Shown one piece after another: positions 60,962 to 64,000 of a DNA stretch of 64,000 nt. Under the pieces are notes generated by a model, which ran no database searches, had not been told where the DNA came from, and saw only the letters and a program-made list of their open reading frames with translations. The position numbers were made by a program, and so were the translations under genes. How positions within the stretch are numbered: the stretch's first letter is position 1; every line of letters starts with the position of its first letter. This DNA comes from Phycisphaerales bacterium (GTDB lineage: Bacteria; Planctomycetota; Phycisphaerae; Phycisphaerales; UBA1924). The DNA lies in the NCBI GenBank assembly GCA_035627955.1, contig DASPKU010000007.1:248001-312000 (forward strand). Direction: 5' to 3'.

Positions 60962-62602
60962 ATGCCGCTGCGCCTGTACAACACGCTCACCCGGAAGCTC
61001 GAGCCCTTCACGCCCAGTGACCCCGCGCACGTCACCTTCTACTCCTGCGGCCCCACCGTCTACGACGACGCGCACATCGGCAACTTCCGCTCCTTCCTCG
61101 CCGCGGACGTGCTCCGCCGCTTCGTCGAGTCGCCGCTGTGCGAGGTGACCACGCGTGACGGCCAGACGCACAAGGGCCCGCGCCGCGTCACCCACGTCAT
61201 GAACATCACCGACGTCGGCCACATGACCGACGACGCCGAGGGCGGCGAGCAGGGCGAGGACCGCATGGCCGTCGCCGGCCGCCGCATCGAAGAAGCCAAG
61301 AAGTCCGGCAAGCTCCCCGCCGGCGTAAGCATCGACCCGCGCGACCCCTACCAGATCGCCCGCTTCTACGAGGACCGCTTCAAGGAGGACGCCCGCAAGC
61401 TCGGCCTCAAGGTGGCGCTCGAAGCCCAGCGCGACGAGTCGCTCATGCCCCGCGCCACCGCCAACGTGCAGGGCATGATCGCGGTCGTCCAGCGCCTGAT
61501 CACCCGCGGCTTCGCGTACGCCGTCGGCGCACCCGGCCAGCGCGTCGTCTACTTCGACGTGCAGAAGTTCAGCACCTACGGCCGCCTCTCGGGTAACACC
61601 CTCGACCAGCTCCGCGCCGGCGCGGGCGGACGCGTCTCCGACACCAACCAGGCCCAGAAACGCCACCCCGCCGACTTCCTCCTCTGGAAAGAAGACGCCA
61701 GCCACATCATGAGGTGGGACTCGCCCTGGGGCGCCGGCTACCCCGGCTGGCACATCGAGTGCACGGCCATGAGCATCGGCCGCCTCTGGGGTACCCCGCC
61801 GCTCCGCGGCGGCTCTTCTGTTGACCTCATCAACTCGCTCCAGGTCGACAATGGCCTCCCGCTCATCGACCTGCACAGCGGCGGTGAGGACAACATCTTC
61901 CCCCACCACGAGTGCGAAATCGCCCAGTCCTGCGGCGCCTTCAACCAGGACCCCGCGGCCGGCACGTTCTCCTCGCTCTGGTTCCACCCGCGCTTCCTGC
62001 TCGTCGAGGGCACCAAGATGAGCAAGAGCAAGGGCAACTTCTACACCCAGCGCGACCTCTTCGCCAAGGGCATCGAGCCCGCCGCCCTGCGCTTCGAGCT
62101 CATCAAAACGCACTACCGCAGCAACGCCAACTTCACCTTCCAGGGCCTACAGGACTCGCAGCGCACGATGGAACGCTGGCGCCGCTTCCGCACTGAGGCG
62201 GCGAAGGGCCAGGACGCGCCCTCGCCCGAGGCCGAGCGCGCATCGCAGGAGATCGGCGCGGCGCTGCACGAGGACCTCAACGTCGCCGCCGCGATCGCGG
62301 CGGTGAACACGTGGATGTCAAAGAGCGGTCCCAACCAGAGCGACCTCAACGCCCTGAACGTGATCGACGCGGTGCTGGGCGTGCTCGAGCTGGAAGCCCC
62401 CGCGGCGGTGACCAGCGACATCGGGCTGTTCGCCCCGGGTGTCGAGCCCGACCCGGCGGTGATCGCCAAGCTGGAGGAGCGCCGCGCCGCCCGCGCGGCC
62501 AAGGACTTCAAGCGCTCCGACCAGATCCGCGACGAGCTCGCGGCCATGGGCTACGCCATCAAGGACGTCGCGGGCGGCAAGGTGGAAGTGCGAAGGGCCT
62601 AG
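60962..62602 (+). CDS. cysS: Cysteinyl-tRNA synthetase
   Basis: A 546-residue class I synthetase. LYNTLTRKLEPF, FYSCGPTVYDDAHIGNFRSF (zinc Cys plus HIGH variant AHIG), THVMNITDVGHMTDD, PGWHIECTAMS (second zinc Cys), DLHSGGEDNIFPHHECEIAQ and LLVEGTKMSKSKGNFYTQRD (KMSKS) are all present. DNIFPHHECE is the usual zinc His/Glu part. It is about 60-80 residues longer than E. coli CysRS because of an insertion around residues 85-130 (MTDDAEGGEQGEDRMAV and following). The C-terminal DALR-like end is DQIRDELAAMGYAIKD. Confidence 0.97.
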   Translation: MPLRLYNTLTRKLEPFTPSDPAHVTFYSCGPTVYDDAHIGNFRSFLAADVLRRFVESPLCEVTTRDGQTHKGPRRVTHVMNITDVGHMTDDAEGGEQGEDRMAVAGRRIEEAKKSGKLPAGVSIDPRDPYQIARFYEDRFKEDARKLGLKVALEAQRDESLMPRATANVQGMIAVVQRLITRGFAYAVGAPGQRVVYFDVQKFSTYGRLSGNTLDQLRAGAGGRVSDTNQAQKRHPADFLLWKEDASHIMRWDSPWGAGYPGWHIECTAMSIGRLWGTPPLRGGSSVDLINSLQVDNGLPLIDLHSGGEDNIFPHHECEIAQSCGAFNQDPAAGTFSSLWFHPRFLLVEGTKMSKSKGNFYTQRDLFAKGIEPAALRFELIKTHYRSNANFTFQGLQDSQRTMERWRRFRTEAAKGQDAPSPEAERASQEIGAALHEDLNVAAAIAAVNTWMSKSGPNQSDLNALNVIDAVLGVLELEAPAAVTSDIGLFAPGVEPDPAVIAKLEERRAARAAKDFKRSDQIRDELAAMGYAIKDVAGGKVEVRRA

Positions 62603-62607
62603 TGGCC

Positions 62608-62641
62608 ATACACCCATATTGATGGTACAATACACCCATAT
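62608..62641 (+). promoter_or_regulatory. VapBC operator: 12-bp direct repeat
   Basis: ATACACCCATAT occurs twice, at 62608-62619 and 62630-62641, 22 bases apart (two helical turns). The repeats flank a TACAAT -10 hexamer at 62626-62631 and reach the antitoxin start codon. Confidence 0.65.
62626..62631 (+). promoter_or_regulatory. -10-like TACAAT of the VapBC operon
   Basis: TACAAT ends eight bases before the antitoxin ATG at 62640, inside the direct-repeat operator. Confidence 0.5.
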
Positions 62642-62888
62642 GAAGACCACGGTCGAGATCTCCGATGCGCTGTTCGAGCAGCTCCGCAAGCGCGCGCAGA
62701 AGGAGGGCGCCACGATGCGTGAGCTCATCGAGGCAGCTCTCCGGGCATTCCTCACACCGCCGCCGCGTGAGCGCAAGCCCTTCCGCCTGAAAGACGGGTC
62801 CGTTGGCGGCCGTGGACTTCAGCCGGGGGTTGATCTGAGCAACTGGAGCCACATCCGCGATCTCGCCTACCAGGGCCGCGGCGGGTGA
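62640..62888 (+). CDS. VapB-type antitoxin (ribbon-helix-helix)
   Basis: An 82-residue antitoxin. MKTTVEISDALFEQLRKRAQ, followed by GATMRELIEAALRAFL, is a ribbon-helix-helix DNA-binding domain of the VapB type. The C-terminal DLSNWSHIRDLAYQGRGG is the toxin-binding tail. The start at 62640 begins the ribbon strand directly; it overlaps the second operator repeat. The toxin gene overlaps by four bases. Confidence 0.85.
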   Translation: MKTTVEISDALFEQLRKRAQKEGATMRELIEAALRAFLTPPPRERKPFRLKDGSVGGRGLQPGVDLSNWSHIRDLAYQGRGG

Positions 62889-63319
62889 TTGCGGTTGATA
62901 CCAACATCTTGGTGTATGCACACCGGAAGGACTCCGCCTTCCACACGCCGGCGATGAACGTCGTCCGTTCGCTCGCGGAAGGCGTCGAGCAATGGGCGAT
63001 TCCCTGGCCATGTGTACACGAGTTCCTTGCGATCGTCACCCATCCAAAGGTGTTCTCGCCGCCGTCTACGACGGACGAAGCGCTGACGCAGGTCGACCTG
63101 TGGTTCCAATCACCGACCCTCACTGTCGTTGGAGAGTCGGAGAAGCACTGGGCGACGTTGCGAGACTTGGCCTTGAAAGCTCGTCTGCAAGGGCCGATCT
63201 TCCATGACGCGCGCATCGCTGCGATCTGCAAGGACCATGGGATTCGTGAGCTGTGGTCGGCCGATCGCGACCTCTCCAGGTTCACGACACTCAACACGCG
63301 CAACCCGCTACTGCCTTAG
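62885..63319 (+). CDS. VapC-type PIN-domain toxin
   Basis: A 144-residue PIN ribonuclease. MIAVDTNILVYAHRKDSAFH gives the first Asp (residue 5). WPCVHEFLAIVTHPKVF has the Glu, GPIFHDARIAAICKDHGI the second Asp and ELWSADRDLSRF the third. This TatD-like variant with HPKVF is common in VapC. GTG start at 62885 (GTGA overlap with the antitoxin). GC is lower than in the flanking genes. Its stop overlaps the convergent PAP2 gene by four bases. Confidence 0.9.
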   Translation: MIAVDTNILVYAHRKDSAFHTPAMNVVRSLAEGVEQWAIPWPCVHEFLAIVTHPKVFSPPSTTDEALTQVDLWFQSPTLTVVGESEKHWATLRDLALKARLQGPIFHDARIAAICKDHGIRELWSADRDLSRFTTLNTRNPLLP

Positions 63320-64000
63320 GGGGCCGCCCACTCGGCCTTGCGCACCGCCTCAAGCTCCTGCTTGAACTTCTCGTTCTTGAGCAGCGCATCAGCAATCGCG
63401 TCGCCCAGGGCCATGCCGGCGCAGACGTCCGTCGGGTAGTGGACGCCGGCGATGACGCGGTCGAGCGCGACCAGGCGGGCGCGGTCCCGGAGCGCGTCCT
63501 TGCTGCCCGGCGCGAGCTCCCCGAGCACGCGGGACCAGACCATGCCGAGCGTGGCGTGCCCGCTCGGGTAGCCGTTGCTGTCGCTGTGCTTGAGCAGCGG
63601 CTTGACGCGCGGGTCCTGCAGCGGCGGGCGCAGGCGGTTGTAGGTCTCCTTGGCGGGAGAGATGGCGACGTGGTACGCGTCGTTGTCGATTCGCTTGAAG
63701 AGGGCCGCGGTCCTGGGGTACTTCGCGGGTGTGAAGCCCTCGCCGCGTTCGCCCATCGCCTCGCCGAAGGTAAAGGGCGTCATCTTCTCCTCGGCCTCCA
63801 TCCGCTTCTTCGCGGCCTCGGTCGCCTCGGCGCGGATGGCCAGGAGCAGGTCGGCCTCCGCCTTGGTCATGGGCGAGGCGCGGTCGAAGGGGCGGGGCAG
63901 CACAGCGCTCACGTCGACGTCGCCCATCTTGAGGAAGAAGGTCTGGGGAGCGGGGGCAGCGACTGGGCCGGCGGGTTGGGTGGCGGGCTGCGTTGCAGAC
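63316..64000 (-). CDS. PAP2 / class A acid phosphatase-like protein, N-terminus outside window
   Basis: The frame is open to the window end, so the start is missing; about 227 residues are visible. PAP2 motifs occur in order: KETYNRLRP (KxxxxxxRP), SNGYPSGHATLGM (PSGH) and ALDRVIAGVHYPTDVCAG (R-x5-HxxxD with catalytic His and Asp). The soluble, Pro-rich upstream part (QPAGPVAAPAPQ) suggests a signal or linker before it. The pattern is that of nonspecific class A acid phosphatases; likely periplasmic. An ATG at 63927 is internal to the domain and is not the start. Confidence 0.88.
   Translation of the reverse strand, partial: SATQPATQPAGPVAAPAPQTFFLKMGDVDVSAVLPRPFDRASPMTKAEADLLLAIRAEATEAAKKRMEAEEKMTPFTFGEAMGERGEGFTPAKYPRTAALFKRIDNDAYHVAISPAKETYNRLRPPLQDPRVKPLLKHSDSNGYPSGHATLGMVWSRVLGELAPGSKDALRDRARLVALDRVIAGVHYPTDVCAGMALGDAIADALLKNEKFKQELEAVRKAEWAAP

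Overview
The window is a very GC-rich bacterial chromosome segment. I read it as Planctomycetota, most likely class Phycisphaerae (inference). The main evidence is a family of secreted proteins that all end in a two-repeat, cysteine-bearing dockerin-like tag (DFNGDGDSGTDQDIEAFF, ACLGG, CC..C, then DFNGDGDTGTDQDIEAFFRVLGG..C), the type NCBI calls GC-type dockerin. Short prepilin-like H-bearing proteins, an OGT-type TPR glycosyltransferase and abundant dispersed intergenic palindromes fit the same assignment. I found no rRNA, tRNA, insertion sequence, prophage or CRISPR array.

Layout. 0-9 kb: a cut-off unknown gene, a GT2 glycosyltransferase, nadA, an HU-type protein, an outer-membrane barrel protein, tsaB, a DUF104/PIN toxin-antitoxin pair, a cysteine synthase family enzyme, a TIGR01777 epimerase and a TerC-family membrane protein. 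9-19.5 kb: polX, two sugar-nucleotide epimerases (one with a histone-H1-like Lys/Ala tail), rpoN, recR, a GT39 transferase and a Gly-rich RRM protein. 20-40 kb: eight consecutive secreted, dockerin-tagged proteins (nuclease-like, trypsin-like protease, lamin-tail protein, metzincin with kelch repeats, PQQ-type sugar dehydrogenase, pentaheme cytochrome, Cys-rich repeat protein, fungalysin). Several are separated by strong intrinsic terminators, so they are single-gene units rather than one operon.

40-50 kb: a TPR/OGT-type transferase with an exo/endonuclease-phosphatase membrane protein, a GDP-fucose-synthase-like enzyme, a methyltransferase, three tandem prepilin-like paralogues, a TetR regulator with an adjoining exported double-SRPBCC protein, and an alpha/beta hydrolase. 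50-64 kb: a class-C beta-lactamase-like hydrolase, glyS with a mosaic central segment, an FAD monooxygenase, a TauE/SafE plus DUF1634 pair, surE, two more dockerin-tagged proteins, cysS, a VapBC pair with a direct-repeat operator, and a PAP2 phosphatase cut by the window end.

How it works together. The secreted dockerin set looks like an extracellular or cell-surface degradation and redox inventory sharing one attachment or sorting signal; no cohesin-like partner is in the window. Housekeeping genes mostly lack Shine-Dalgarno sites and instead have a TANNNT -10-like hexamer 4-9 nt before the start codon, which predicts leaderless transcripts. The dockerin genes mostly have good Shine-Dalgarno sites. 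The dispersed repeats sit almost only between genes and repeatedly abut the 3' ends of dockerin genes.
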